Shown: positions 33,430 to 43,383 of the stretch, piece after piece
Layout of the letters: each line of letters opens with the position of its first letter
How positions within the stretch are numbered: the stretch's first letter is position 1
Assembly: GCF_001544555.2 (NCBI RefSeq)
Contig: NZ_FCOK02000033.1
Location: 30,650-94,649 of the forward strand
Direction: 5' to 3'
Source of the DNA: Caballeronia udeis
Lineage (GTDB): Bacteria > Pseudomonadota > Gammaproteobacteria > Burkholderiales > Burkholderiaceae
Length of the DNA stretch: 64,000 nucleotides
The notes under the pieces: generated by a model
Database searches by the model: none
The model's input: the letters and a program-made list of their open reading frames with translations, nothing else
What the model was told of the DNA's origin: nothing
Made by a program: the position numbers and the translations under genes

Positions 33430-33534
33430 AGTTGGCGATATCCCCACGATGGGAGTCATTGATGCTCTCGCGCGTTGCGCAGACCTTGACCGCCTGTTAG
33501 CAGATCGACCTTGGAACATTGAGGGCCTCGAGCC

Positions 33535-34029
33535 ATGCAACGAATACAGCGAATGCGGCGAATGAGGCAAGTTTCAGTTGGTCTGGTGGTATGGGCGCTG
33601 ACGCTCGCGGCCGGCGCGCAGCAGCCGATCATCTATCCGGCCAGAGGGCAGAGCGCGCAGAAGCAAAACACCGACACGGCTGAATGCCAGTTGTGGGCGA
33701 AGCAAACAACAGGGGTTGATCCGGTCGCGATAGCACAGCAGGGAGCGAACCAGCCGGCGGCGCCGCAGCAGCAAGGAGGCATGCTCAAGGGAGCGGCCGG
33801 CGGTGCTGCGCTGGGTGCGATCGGGGGCGCAATCGGAGGTGACGCGGGCAAGGGCGCGGCAATCGGGGCGGTGGTCGGGACGGCCGCAGGAGGGCTTCGC
33901 CAGCGCCGAAAGAACGAGGCTGCTGCCGGTCAGCAACAAGCTAACAATCAACAGGCCTCGCAGCAGATGGCGACTTTCAGCCGGGCGGTGGCCGCCTGCA
34001 TGACGGGCCGGGGATATACCGTTCAGTAG
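33535..34029 (+). CDS. Glycine-zipper secreted or membrane protein
   Basis: 164 residues: a signal-like N-terminus (VGLVVWALTLAAGAQ), a variable middle with LWAKQTTGVDPVA, and a glycine-zipper helix hairpin (GGMLKGAAGGAALGAIGGAIGGDAGKGAAIGAVVGTAAGG), then a Gln/Asn-rich linker and a short conserved end (FSRAVAACMTGRGYTV). The last motif is common in Gly-zipper outer-membrane-associated proteins. It follows the SYLF lipoprotein by 105 bp in the same direction and may belong to the same regulon. Confidence 0.78.
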   Translation: MQRIQRMRRMRQVSVGLVVWALTLAAGAQQPIIYPARGQSAQKQNTDTAECQLWAKQTTGVDPVAIAQQGANQPAAPQQQGGMLKGAAGGAALGAIGGAIGGDAGKGAAIGAVVGTAAGGLRQRRKNEAAAGQQQANNQQASQQMATFSRAVAACMTGRGYTVQ

Positions 34030-34061
34030 GGCCGACCAGCGCACCCAGCGGAGATGCAAGC

Positions 34062-34472
34062 ATGACGACCAGACTAAGGCGAACAGCGTTGGTGAGCGCA
34101 TTGACAGCCGCGCTGCTCTGCTCGGCGACAGCAGCATTCAGCGCGGACTTCGACGGCAGCAGGCGGCTGATCTGCGCAACGGTGGACGCGCACGCCTGCG
34201 ACCCGGGCCAAACCTGCCTTCACGGGTTGCCGGACGACATTGGCGTGCCGCGTTTCATGCGCATCGACTTCGCCGACAAGACGATCGCGGGGCCCAAGCG
34301 CACAACCCAGATCCGCTACCTCGACACCAGCGCGGATCAGATCATGATGCAGGGCACCGAGCTCGGCTATGCGTGGACGGTTGTCATCGACAAGACCGAC
34401 GGAACCCTGTCAATGACGCTGGTCAATCGTGACGACACATATGCGGTCTTTGGTTATTGCACACCGACATAG
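34062..34472 (+). CDS. Small secreted protein of unknown function
   Basis: 136 residues with a signal peptide (LVSALTAALLCSATAAFSA, cleavage before DFDG). The mature part has cysteines (LICATVDAHACDPGQTCLHG...YCTPT) and beta-rich segments. It is 32 bp after the Gly-zipper gene and 66 bp before the RND adaptor gene, so it could be the last member of the stress group or the first gene of the efflux operon. No family is recognised. Confidence 0.7.
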   Translation: MTTRLRRTALVSALTAALLCSATAAFSADFDGSRRLICATVDAHACDPGQTCLHGLPDDIGVPRFMRIDFADKTIAGPKRTTQIRYLDTSADQIMMQGTELGYAWTVVIDKTDGTLSMTLVNRDDTYAVFGYCTPT

Positions 34473-34538
34473 CCGGCTGCGCGCCCGGTCTTGCTTATGG
34501 TGTGTTCCACGAGTCCGGGTTCCCAATGGGAGACTCAC

Positions 34539-35795
34539 ATGGTGACGTCAGCTTCGCGGATCAAGAATGGTGATCACCGGTGCGCATGCACCTGCATGGG
34601 GTTGCACCGCCTGTTTGCCGGCGTGGTTCTGGCGATGCTCGCTGCCTGCAGCAAGCCGGCGGCGGAGCTTCCGCGTCAGGCGATCGCGGTAACGGTCATG
34701 ACGGTCGCCGCGCGTGACACGCCGGTCGACTTCGAATTTACCGCCCAGACGCAAAGCTCTCGCGAGGTCGAGATCCGCGCACGCGTCGACGGCTTCCTGG
34801 ACAAACGCGTCTATACCGAGGGGCAACTGGTGCATGCCGGCCAGACGCTCTTCCTGATGGACCCCAAGCCGTTCGAAGCGGTGCTCCAGTCGGCCAGGGG
34901 CCAGCTCGCGCAGCAGCAGGCCCGGCTGACCGTGGCGAAGGCCAATCTCGCGCGCGTGGTTCCGCTCGTCGCACAGAACGCACTGAGCCAGAAGGAACGT
35001 GACGACGCGATCGGCAACGAAAAGGAGGCGGAGGCCGCGGTGATCGCTGCAAAAGGCCAGGTCCAGACCGCTGAACTCAACCTGAGTTACACGACGATCA
35101 AGTCCCCGCTCACGGGTCTGTCGAGCTTCGCCCGGCAGCAGGACGGCAGCTACGTAACGGCGGCCGCGACGGGCTTGCTTACCACCGTGTACCAGCTCGA
35201 CCCGATGTGGGTGAACTTCAGCATTTCCGAGAATGAGTTGCTGGCATACCGCGACCAGATCGAGAAAAAGCAGTTGCGGTTCCCGGCGAACAACGAGTTC
35301 GAAGTCACGGTCGTGCTTGCTGACGGCACGGAGTTCCCCGCTCGCGGCCGCATCAATTTCGCCAATCCCGCGTTCAGTACGCAAACCGGCACGTTTCTCG
35401 TACGGGCCTCGTTCGCGAACGCTCAAGGCGGCCTGCGCCCCGGACAATTCGTGCGCGCCCGCGTGTCGGGGGCTGTGCGTCCGAACGCGATCCTCGTACC
35501 GCAGCGCGCGGTGTTGCAGGGATCGAAGAGCCATTTTGTCTGGGTGGTCGAGAGTGATTCGAAAGGCCACCAGCGTGTGGTCGAAACCGGTTCGTGGCAC
35601 GGCGACGACTGGTTCATCACCGACGGTCTCAAGCCCGGCGAACGAATAGTGGTCGATGGCGCCATTCGGGTGGTTGCCGACGCGCCCCTGAAGATCACCG
35701 ATGCACCTCCTGCCACGCCAAGTGCTACCGACGAGCAGCACGACGGGCAGCAAGCTATGGCACAGCGTCAGCCCGACCACGCTGCGACGAACTGA
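34539..35795 (+). CDS. RND efflux periplasmic adaptor (membrane fusion lipoprotein)
   Basis: 418 residues from ATG 34539 (GGGAG upstream). Lipobox LAACSKPAAE in the N-terminal segment; then the adaptor layout: barrel-sandwich half (VEIRARVDGFLDKRVYTEGQLVHAGQTLFLMD), alpha-hairpin (LQSARGQLAQQQARLTVAKANLARVVPL... NALSQKERDDAIG), second half-motif (LSYTTIKSPLTGLSSFA) and beta-barrel (ADGTEFPARGRINFANPAFSTQTGTFLVRA). It links the inner-membrane pump to the outer-membrane channel encoded by the next two genes. AcrA/MexA family; substrate range cannot be read from sequence. Confidence 0.92.
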   Translation: MVTSASRIKNGDHRCACTCMGLHRLFAGVVLAMLAACSKPAAELPRQAIAVTVMTVAARDTPVDFEFTAQTQSSREVEIRARVDGFLDKRVYTEGQLVHAGQTLFLMDPKPFEAVLQSARGQLAQQQARLTVAKANLARVVPLVAQNALSQKERDDAIGNEKEAEAAVIAAKGQVQTAELNLSYTTIKSPLTGLSSFARQQDGSYVTAAATGLLTTVYQLDPMWVNFSISENELLAYRDQIEKKQLRFPANNEFEVTVVLADGTEFPARGRINFANPAFSTQTGTFLVRASFANAQGGLRPGQFVRARVSGAVRPNAILVPQRAVLQGSKSHFVWVVESDSKGHQRVVETGSWHGDDWFITDGLKPGERIVVDGAIRVVADAPLKITDAPPATPSATDEQHDGQQAMAQRQPDHAATN

Positions 35796-35807
35796 GCGGC
35801 GGCCGAA

Positions 35808-38800
35808 ATGAACATTTCTCGCCACTGCATCGATCATCCGATCTTTTCGTCTGTCATTTCGATCGTCATCACGCTCGGTGGTGCGCTGGCAATGTTCAGT
35901 CTGCCGATCGCGCAGTACCCCGACATCACTCCGCCGCAGATCACGATCTCAGCCAATTACCCCGGTGCGACTGCCGACGTGGTCGCTAATAATGTGGCAG
36001 CGCCTATCGAGCAGCAGGTCAACGGCGCGGACAACATGATCTACATGAACTCGTCGAGTTCATCGACGGGCAACTTCACGCTCAATGTCTTCTTCCAGAT
36101 CGGCACGAACCCCGAGCTTGCGCAGGTCGATGTGCAAAACCGGGTGAACCTGGCGTTGCCGCAATTGCCTCAGTCGGTGCAGGCGCAGGGCATCCAGGTG
36201 CAGAAGAAGTCATCGGCGTTCATGATGGTCATTGCAGTCTATTCGCCTACTGACCGGTACGATCCTACCTACATTGCCAACTACGCGAACATCTATGTGC
36301 TCGATGCCCTCAAGCGCGTGCCTGGCGCCAACCAGTCGAGTATCTTCGGCACACCTGATTACGCGATGCGTATCTGGCTCAAGCCTGATCGCATGGCGCA
36401 ACTTGGCGTTACTGCGAACGACGTGCAGAAGGCCGTCGCCAACCAGAACCAGCAGTTCGCGGTCGGCAGTATTGGCCAGTCGCCAACCGGTACGCCGGTC
36501 GAGCAGTCATTTGCGGTGACCACCACCGGCCGGCTCAGCGATCCGGCCGAGTTCGAGAACATCATCATCCGGGCGGCCAGCAGCGATGCTGCAATCGTGC
36601 GTCTCAGGGACATCGGCCGCGCCCAGCTTGGTCAAAAGGATTACTCGATCCGAAGCAAGTTTCAAGGTAAGCCGGCGACGATTATCGCGGTATACCAGCA
36701 ACCAGGCGCCAATGCGCTCGACGTGTCCAGGCAGGTGCGCGCAACCCTCGAACAGATGAAGAAGTCCTTCCCTGAGGGGATGGATTACGACATCGCGATG
36801 GACACGACTGAATTCACGCGGGCGTCGATCTCGGATGTGATCTATACGTTCTTCGAAGCGCTCGTGCTGGTCGTGATTGTGGTCTACGTCTTCCTGCAGA
36901 GTTTTCGCGCCACCTTGATTCCGGTGATCGCCGTGCCGGTGTCGATTCTCGGTACCTTCATGGGCATGCTCGCCCTCGGCTTTTCGATCAACATGCTCAC
37001 GCTGTTCGGCATGGTGCTGGCGATCGGTATTGTGGTGGATGATGCCATCGTCGTGGTCGAGAACGTCGAACGGAACATGAACGTCCACAAGCTGAGTCCA
37101 CGGGACGCGGCCAAGCGGGCGATGGACGAAATTTCTGGCCCGATCGTGGCAATTACGCTCGTCCTGGGCGCAGTGTTTGTGCCGGTGGCGTTTCTTGGCG
37201 GCATCACGGGACAACTGTACAAGCAGTTCGCCATCACGATCGCCATCTCGGTCGGGTTCTCGGGCGTGGTTGCGCTGACGCTGTCGCCGGCGCTTGCAGC
37301 ATTGCTGCTGAAACCGGGACACCATGAAAAGAAGGGCTTTTTCAGATGGTTCGATAACGCGTTCGGACGGATGACCTCCGGCTATACGAATTTGGTCAGG
37401 CTGGCCATCAAGCGTTTTGTGGTGGCCTTGTTGCTGTTCGCCGGGATGATCGCGCTCGCGGTCGTCATGATGAGGTCGATTCCGACTTCGTTTCTTCCGC
37501 CCGAAGACCAGGGGTACCTGCTCGGCGCGGTCATCATGCCGGATGCGGCGAGCCTGGACCGCACCGGGGCTGTGTCGCAGCACGTCACTGACTATTTCAT
37601 GAAGCAGCCGGCCGTGAGCAGCGTGACGATAGTCGATGGATACAGTTTGCTGGACAGCCAGAGCAAGAATAATGCATCGACGTTTTTTATCGGTCTCAAG
37701 GGCTTTGACGAGCGCTACAAGTTCGCCAACATCAAGACGCAGAACGCACGCGCCGTCCTGATCGATGCGTTTAAAAATCTCTCCGGGGTGAAGGAGGGGA
37801 TCATCCTGCCGGTCAACCCGCCGTCTATTCCGGGACTTGGAACGACAGGCGGGACCGAGATGTGGATCCAGAGCAAGGGGGATGCAACCATCCCTCAACT
37901 CGCGGGCGTGGTGGATGACTTTGTAGCGAAGGCAAAACTGCGGCCCGAACTGGCTCGCGTCACATCGACATTCAATGCGTCGTCTCAGCAGTTGCTGGTC
38001 AACGTGGACCGTGACAGGTCCGAGACGCTGGGCGTTCCTGTCGAGGAAGTCTACAGCGCGATGCAGACCATGTTTGGTTCGCTGTACGTATCGCAGTTCA
38101 ACCGTTCGAGCCGATTGTGGCAGGTGATTTTGCAAGCGGAGCCGTCGTATCGGCTCACGCCGAAAGATCTCGATCAAATTTACGTGCGTGCCAGGACCGG
38201 CAGCATGGTGCCGCTCAAAGCCGTGGTGACCAGCCAGTTCGCCACCGGTCCGGATCTGGTGACGCGCTTCAACAATTTCCCCGCGGTCAAGATCACCGCG
38301 AACGCGGCACCAGGCTACAGCACGGGCCAGGTCCTCGCCGCGCTCGACGAGGTGGCCCGTGAGGTGATGCCGGCGGGTTACGACGTCGGGTGGAGCGGCG
38401 AAGCGTTTGAAGCAAAACAGGCGGGTGGTGCCTCCGGGCTCGTGTTCGTGTTTGGCCTGATCATGGTGTTCCTGATCCTTGCCGCGCAATACGAGAAGTG
38501 GAGCTTGCCGGTGGGCGTACTGATGGCGGTGCCGTTCGCGCTCTTTGGCGCGCTGCTCGCCATCTTGCTGCGAGGCCTCGAAAACGACGTCTATTTCCAG
38601 ATCGGCTTGACGATGCTGGTTGCGCTTGCTGCCAAGAACGCGATCCTGATCTTCGAGTTTGCGGTGCTGAACCGCGAGTCGGGCGAGTCGGTCCATGACG
38701 CCGCAGTCACGGCTGCGACTGAGCGGTTGCGCCCGATCGTGATGACGTCCCTTGCATTCATCCTCGGCTGCGTGCCGCTTGCCATTGCCACTGGCGCGTC

Positions 38801-39020
38801 GGCGAACAGCCGGCATTCGATCGGCACCGGCGTCATTGGCGGCATGCTTGGCGCGACGGTGATCGCGGTGTTCTTCATCCCGATGTTTTTCTATGTGCTC
38901 GAAACAATGTCGGAGAGGAAGAGCGGCGGCAAGAAGACCCCGGGCCCGACAGCGAGGCCGCCGGATCACGGCGCAGGCGCCCCGACTGCTACGCCGTCTG
39001 CCAAACGCGAGGGCGACTGA
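35808..39020 (+). CDS. RND efflux transporter, HAE-1 (AcrB/MexB-like) family
   Basis: 1070 residues. N-terminal MNISRHCIDHPIFSSVISIVITLGGALAMFSLPIAQYPDITPPQI is the HAE-1 start; two large periplasmic loops separate 12 membrane helices. The proton-relay pair is intact in AIGIVVDDAIVVVENVERNM, and the helix-10 lysine lies in LAAKNAILIFEFA. A short Pro/Gly/Lys tail ends the protein. It starts 12 bp after the adaptor and is followed by the outer-membrane factor 1 bp after its stop. Proton-driven export of hydrophobic or amphiphilic compounds is the expected role. Confidence 0.95.
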   Translation: MNISRHCIDHPIFSSVISIVITLGGALAMFSLPIAQYPDITPPQITISANYPGATADVVANNVAAPIEQQVNGADNMIYMNSSSSSTGNFTLNVFFQIGTNPELAQVDVQNRVNLALPQLPQSVQAQGIQVQKKSSAFMMVIAVYSPTDRYDPTYIANYANIYVLDALKRVPGANQSSIFGTPDYAMRIWLKPDRMAQLGVTANDVQKAVANQNQQFAVGSIGQSPTGTPVEQSFAVTTTGRLSDPAEFENIIIRAASSDAAIVRLRDIGRAQLGQKDYSIRSKFQGKPATIIAVYQQPGANALDVSRQVRATLEQMKKSFPEGMDYDIAMDTTEFTRASISDVIYTFFEALVLVVIVVYVFLQSFRATLIPVIAVPVSILGTFMGMLALGFSINMLTLFGMVLAIGIVVDDAIVVVENVERNMNVHKLSPRDAAKRAMDEISGPIVAITLVLGAVFVPVAFLGGITGQLYKQFAITIAISVGFSGVVALTLSPALAALLLKPGHHEKKGFFRWFDNAFGRMTSGYTNLVRLAIKRFVVALLLFAGMIALAVVMMRSIPTSFLPPEDQGYLLGAVIMPDAASLDRTGAVSQHVTDYFMKQPAVSSVTIVDGYSLLDSQSKNNASTFFIGLKGFDERYKFANIKTQNARAVLIDAFKNLSGVKEGIILPVNPPSIPGLGTTGGTEMWIQSKGDATIPQLAGVVDDFVAKAKLRPELARVTSTFNASSQQLLVNVDRDRSETLGVPVEEVYSAMQTMFGSLYVSQFNRSSRLWQVILQAEPSYRLTPKDLDQIYVRARTGSMVPLKAVVTSQFATGPDLVTRFNNFPAVKITANAAPGYSTGQVLAALDEVAREVMPAGYDVGWSGEAFEAKQAGGASGLVFVFGLIMVFLILAAQYEKWSLPVGVLMAVPFALFGALLAILLRGLENDVYFQIGLTMLVALAAKNAILIFEFAVLNRESGESVHDAAVTAATERLRPIVMTSLAFILGCVPLAIATGASANSRHSIGTGVIGGMLGATVIAVFFIPMFFYVLETMSERKSGGKKTPGPTARPPDHGAGAPTATPSAKREGD

Positions 39021-39021
39021 C

Positions 39022-40506
39022 ATGCGTGCCTCCGCTCTCTCGTTGCTTATGTTGCTAACGTTGCTCGCGCTCAGCGGCTGCCTGCTCGGACCCGACTATA
39101 AGCGTCCGTCCATCGATACGCCGCCTGCCTTCCGCTTCGCCGGGCCGGATGCAAAAGATATGGTCAATACCGCGTGGTGGGAACAGTTTCAGGACCCGGC
39201 GTTGAACGACCTGATCGCAACGGCATTAGCCGACAACAAGGACGTGAAGACTGCGGCGGCCCGTGTCGAGCAATTTCTCGGGCAGTTCGAGACCACGCGC
39301 TCGCAATTATTCCCGCAGGCGGCCGCAGGGTTCAACGCGCAACGCCAGCGTGTGCCGTTTGGCACGGAGTTGCCACCGGGTGTAGGCCCGGTTCTGAACC
39401 AGTACCAGGCGACGCTCTCCGCGTCCTGGGAGATCGATTTCTTCGGCAAGCTGCGCCGGCAGACGGAAGCTGCCCGTGCGAACCTGCTCGCGAGCGAAGA
39501 GGGCAGGCGCGCGACGATCCTGACGCTGGTGGCATCGGTGGCGTCGTCGTATGTGAACCTGTTGTCGCTTGACCGGCAGCTCGATATTGCGAAGTCCACG
39601 GCCTCGAGCCGTGCGGCTTCCGTCCATGTGTTTCAGTTGCGCTATTCGGGCGGCGAGGTGTCGCAAATGGAGCTGGCGCAAAGCCAGTCGGAATACCAGG
39701 CCTCACTCGCGGCGATTCCGCAGATCGAGTTGCAGATCGCGCAGCAGGAGGACGCGCTGTCGATCCTGCTTGGGCACAACCCCGAGGTCATCGTGCGTGA
39801 CCGCGAACTGGACGATCTCGCGTTGCCCGCCGTGCCGGCGGGGCTGCCGTCCGAATTGCTTGAACGCCGTCCCGACTTGCGCCAGGCCGAGCAGGACCTG
39901 ATTGCCGCGAACGCGCTGATTGGCGCCGCACGCGCGCTTTATTTCCCGTCGATCTCGCTGACCGGTTTGTTCGGTTCCGCGAGCGGACAGTTCTCCTCGC
40001 TCTTCAGCGGACCGGCGCGCGTGTGGTCCTATACCGGGGCGGTGACGCTGCCGATCTTCACGGCAGGCAGTATCGGCGGTCAGGTGAAGCAAGCCGAAGC
40101 GCAACAGCAACAAGCGCTGTTTCAGTATCAGAAGGCGATCCAGGTCGCGTTCCAGGAAGTCGCGGACGCGCTCGTGTCGCTGCAGAAAACGCGTGAGCAA
40201 CTGGTGGTGCAGGGCAATCAGGTCGATGCGTTACGCACTTATGCCCGCCTTGCCCGGCTGCGTTTCGAAGGGGGTTATACGAGCTACATTGAAGTGCTCG
40301 ATGCCGAACGTAGTCTTTTCAATTCGCAACTAAGCTACGCGCAGACGCAAGGCGCGGTGTTCACATCGACAGTGAGCCTCTACCAGGCCATGGGCGGCGG
40401 CTGGGTCATCCATGCGGAGGGCATGACCGCGACGACCTACGACGGGACTACGGCCATGGCGAACCCGGCGGCGGCCGCTTCGCAAACCGGGGGGGCTGCG
40501 CCATGA
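39022..40506 (+). CDS. RND outer-membrane channel lipoprotein (OprM/NodT family)
   Basis: 494 residues from ATG 39022, one base after the transporter stop; the frame is open upstream but only within the pump gene. Lipobox LLALSGCLLGPDYKRP with lipidated Cys20; then two OEP repeats with WWEQFQDPALNDLIATALADNKDVKTAAARVEQ and LLERRPDLRQAEQDLIAANALIGAARALYFPSISLTG, typical of OprM/CusC proteins. Its stop overlaps the pqiA start by 4 bases (ATGA), which ties the efflux pump directly to the Pqi genes. Confidence 0.94.
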   Translation: MRASALSLLMLLTLLALSGCLLGPDYKRPSIDTPPAFRFAGPDAKDMVNTAWWEQFQDPALNDLIATALADNKDVKTAAARVEQFLGQFETTRSQLFPQAAAGFNAQRQRVPFGTELPPGVGPVLNQYQATLSASWEIDFFGKLRRQTEAARANLLASEEGRRATILTLVASVASSYVNLLSLDRQLDIAKSTASSRAASVHVFQLRYSGGEVSQMELAQSQSEYQASLAAIPQIELQIAQQEDALSILLGHNPEVIVRDRELDDLALPAVPAGLPSELLERRPDLRQAEQDLIAANALIGAARALYFPSISLTGLFGSASGQFSSLFSGPARVWSYTGAVTLPIFTAGSIGGQVKQAEAQQQQALFQYQKAIQVAFQEVADALVSLQKTREQLVVQGNQVDALRTYARLARLRFEGGYTSYIEVLDAERSLFNSQLSYAQTQGAVFTSTVSLYQAMGGGWVIHAEGMTATTYDGTTAMANPAAAASQTGGAAP

Positions 40507-41768
40507 ATACCGGCCGCCTGATTGCCTGCCACGAATGCGACCTGCTGCAGCGCGAGACAGTGCTGAGCGCCGGTGCAACCGCGCGCTGCCGGCGCTGCGG
40601 TGCGATGCTGTATAGAAGCCCGCCCGCCAGCGTAGACCGGGCACTTGCTTTCACGCTCGCGGCAATCGTCCTTTTCGCGGTGGCCAATGCGTTCCCTATC
40701 GTCGGGCTTTCGGTGAACGGCACGCTTGTCGAGACCACGTTGTTCGGTGCAGCTCGCGTGCTGTATGACGACGGTGTGTGGCCGCTCGCGGGCCTCGTGT
40801 TCGTCACGACGCTGCTGATGCCACTGCTCGACATGGTGGCGGTGACGTATGTGCTTTTGCCGCTGCGCACAGGGCACATCCCGCGCCGGCCCGATATTGT
40901 ATTGCGCGTGCTGCGTCGTGTGACCCCGTGGGGCATGATCGAAGTGCTGATCCTCGGGATGCTGGTCGCGCTCGTCAAGCTTGCAGCCATTGCAACCGTG
41001 GTCCCTGGTATTGCCATGCTGGCGTTCGGCGGGGTGATGCTGCTGCTTGCCGCTGCTGCGTCCGCCTTCGATCCCCACGATATCTGGACGCGCATCGACG
41101 TCGCGCGGAGTGCGGCCGGCGCTCCGGCAGGGCAGACCGGCGCCTCGGCGCGGACGGCGGCCCGTGCTGGTCTCTTCGTCTGCCATGACTGCGGCTTGTT
41201 ATCAAAACCGGCATCGCATGCTCACGAAGGCCGCTGCCCGCGTTGCGGGTCGCCTCTGCACTTCCGCAAGCCCGGCAGCATCGCGCGCACCTGGGCCTTC
41301 GTCATTGCGGCCATGGTCCTCTACATCCCTGCCAACATGCTGCCCGTCATGGACACGAGTTCGCTCTTCGGCGCGCAAACCGACACGATCCTGAGCGGCG
41401 TGGTCTACCTCTGGACCTCGGGCTCGTGGCCGCTCGCGGCCATCGTGTTCATCGCGAGCATTGCCGTGCCCATGCTCAAGATCATGGCGCTTGTCTTTCT
41501 CGTCCTGACGGCACAACTGCACTGGCGCTGGCTGCCTGAGAGACGCACGCGCATCTACCGGCTGGTGGAACTCGTCGGACGCTGGTCGATGCTCGATATC
41601 TACGTCATCACCATCCTGGTCGCCCTGGTGCAGTTCAATGCGCTCGCGACCATCAAGGCCGGACCCGGCGCTATCGCGTTCGGCGCCGTGGTCGTGCTGA
41701 CCATGTTCGCTGCGATGTCGTTCGACCCGCGTCTCATCTGGGACGCCATGGAGCCTGATCATGAATAG
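40503..41768 (+). CDS. pqiA: Paraquat-inducible membrane protein PqiA
   Basis: 421 residues made of two PqiA domains, each opening with a cytoplasmic zinc-ribbon (CHECDLLQRETV...CRRCG near 10-37 and CHDCGLLSKP...CPRCG near 226-250) and holding four membrane helices (VWPLAGLVFVTTLLMPLLDMVAVTYVLLPL; SWPLAAIVFIASIAVPMLKIMALVFLVL). PqiA is the inner-membrane part of the PqiABC intermembrane lipid-transport-like system. It overlaps pqiB by 8 bp. Confidence 0.93.
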   Translation: MNTGRLIACHECDLLQRETVLSAGATARCRRCGAMLYRSPPASVDRALAFTLAAIVLFAVANAFPIVGLSVNGTLVETTLFGAARVLYDDGVWPLAGLVFVTTLLMPLLDMVAVTYVLLPLRTGHIPRRPDIVLRVLRRVTPWGMIEVLILGMLVALVKLAAIATVVPGIAMLAFGGVMLLLAAAASAFDPHDIWTRIDVARSAAGAPAGQTGASARTAARAGLFVCHDCGLLSKPASHAHEGRCPRCGSPLHFRKPGSIARTWAFVIAAMVLYIPANMLPVMDTSSLFGAQTDTILSGVVYLWTSGSWPLAAIVFIASIAVPMLKIMALVFLVLTAQLHWRWLPERRTRIYRLVELVGRWSMLDIYVITILVALVQFNALATIKAGPGAIAFGAVVVLTMFAAMSFDPRLIWDAMEPDHE

Positions 41769-43383
41769 GCCGCCCGATTACCCAGAAGCGGTCGCCACTC
41801 CTCGCTCGCGCTGGAGGGTGCAGCTTGTCTGGCTGGTGCCAGTGGTCGCGGTATTGATCGGCGGCTGGCTCGCGGTGCAGTCCATCCTCGAGAAAGGTCC
41901 GACCATTACCATCAGCTTTATCACTGGCGAAGGCCTCGAAGCGGGCAAGACCAAGATCAAATTCAAGAACGTGGATATTGGCGTGATAAAGAAGGTCGTC
42001 TTGTCACCTGATCATAAACGGGTCATAGCCAGCGCCGAGGTGAACCGCGACGCCACCAACATGCTGGTCGACGATACCCGCTTCTGGGTCGTTCGCCCAC
42101 GCATATCCGGCGGCACGGTTTCGGGCATTGGCACGCTGTTGTCAGGCTCGTTCATTGGCATGGACATTGGTACGGCGAGCGCGGCGCGCCGCGATTTCGT
42201 CGGGCTGGAGTCGCCGCCCGTGTTTGCAGCCGGCGTGCCGGGGCGGGAGTTCGTGCTCAAGAGCGAGAACATGGGTTCGCTCGATATCGGCTCGCCCGTG
42301 TTCTTCCGGCGGCTGCAGGTCGGACAGGTCACCTCCTACGCGCTCGATCCGGACGGCAAAGCCATGACGCTGCACGTATTCGTCAATGCTCCCTACGATA
42401 AATACGTGACGAACAGCACTCGCTTCTGGCACGCGAGCGGCGTGGACGTGACGCTGGATACAAGCGGCGTGAAGGTCAACACCGAATCGCTGGTGTCGAT
42501 CCTGATCGGCGGCCTGGCGTTCGAGGATCCGCCAAACGTGGCCGACAACAAGACTGAAGCCGCAGCTCAAAGCCAGTTCGAACTCTTCAGCGACCGGGCC
42601 GAAGCGATGAAGCGGCACGACAGCATCGTCGACACCTATGTGCTGAATTTCAAGGAGTCGGTGCGCGGACTGTTGGTCGGCGCGCCCGTCGACTTCCGGG
42701 GCATCGTGGTCGGCGAGGTGGCGGCGATCTATACGCACTTTGACCCAACCACGAAGCAGTTCAGCATTCCGGTCGAGGTACGCATCTTCCCCGAGCGCTT
42801 CACGTCGCGCTACGACTCGGGCACAAAGAGTGCCGCGGACGCGAATGGTGGCCGGGTCACGTCGGATCGCAAAGCGTTCGTGGACTATCTGGTCCAACAC
42901 GGATTGCGTGCCCAGTTGAAAACCGCGAGTCTCCTCACGGGCAACCTCTATGTGGCGGTCGATTTCTTCCCGGCGGCTCCGAGAGCCACGATCGACTGGA
43001 ACCAGCCTCTACCCGAATTGCCAACTGTTCCAGGCAACCTGCAGGGGCTGCAGGACTCGATCACCAGCCTCGTCGCGAAGCTGAACAAGATTCCGTTCGA
43101 AAGCATCGGCAACGACTTGCATCAAACCCTGTCCGATGCGGACGGTCTGCTCAAGACGCTCAACACCCAAGTTGCCCCGGAGGCTCGTGCCACGCTGGTC
43201 GCGGCGCAGCAGGCGCTCGCCTCCGCCAACAGCACCTTGCAGCCCAACTCCGCGCTGGCGCAGAGCACGGTCGACACGATGCGTGAATTGTCGCGCACGG
43301 CCGCGTCGTTCCGCGCGCTCGCCGACTATCTCGAGCGTCATCCCGAAGCGCTGCTTCGCGGCAAGACGGAGGACAAGAAGTGA
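41761..43383 (+). CDS. pqiB: MCE-domain protein PqiB
   Basis: 540 residues: an N-terminal membrane helix (VQLVWLVPVVAVLIGGWLAVQSIL) and three MCE (MlaD-like) domains, visible as repeats of ISFITGEGLEAGKTKIKFKNVDIGVIKKVVL, FVLKSENMGSLDIGSPVFFRRLQVGQVTSYAL and VRGLLVGAPVDFRGIVVGEVAAIYTHF. A helical C-terminal part carries LQDSITSLVAKLNKIPFESIGNDL. By analogy with E. coli PqiB it forms stacked hexameric rings and a needle that spans the periplasm to move lipids. It shares a base with the pqiC start. Confidence 0.94.
   Translation: MNRPPDYPEAVATPRSRWRVQLVWLVPVVAVLIGGWLAVQSILEKGPTITISFITGEGLEAGKTKIKFKNVDIGVIKKVVLSPDHKRVIASAEVNRDATNMLVDDTRFWVVRPRISGGTVSGIGTLLSGSFIGMDIGTASAARRDFVGLESPPVFAAGVPGREFVLKSENMGSLDIGSPVFFRRLQVGQVTSYALDPDGKAMTLHVFVNAPYDKYVTNSTRFWHASGVDVTLDTSGVKVNTESLVSILIGGLAFEDPPNVADNKTEAAAQSQFELFSDRAEAMKRHDSIVDTYVLNFKESVRGLLVGAPVDFRGIVVGEVAAIYTHFDPTTKQFSIPVEVRIFPERFTSRYDSGTKSAADANGGRVTSDRKAFVDYLVQHGLRAQLKTASLLTGNLYVAVDFFPAAPRATIDWNQPLPELPTVPGNLQGLQDSITSLVAKLNKIPFESIGNDLHQTLSDADGLLKTLNTQVAPEARATLVAAQQALASANSTLQPNSALAQSTVDTMRELSRTAASFRALADYLERHPEALLRGKTEDKK

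Noticed and set aside
36507..39023. 838-codon open frame on the minus strand inside the RND pump gene
   Set aside because: It is fully antisense to a clearly conserved transporter; its composition (many His, Arg, Asp) is that of a GC-rich antisense shadow.
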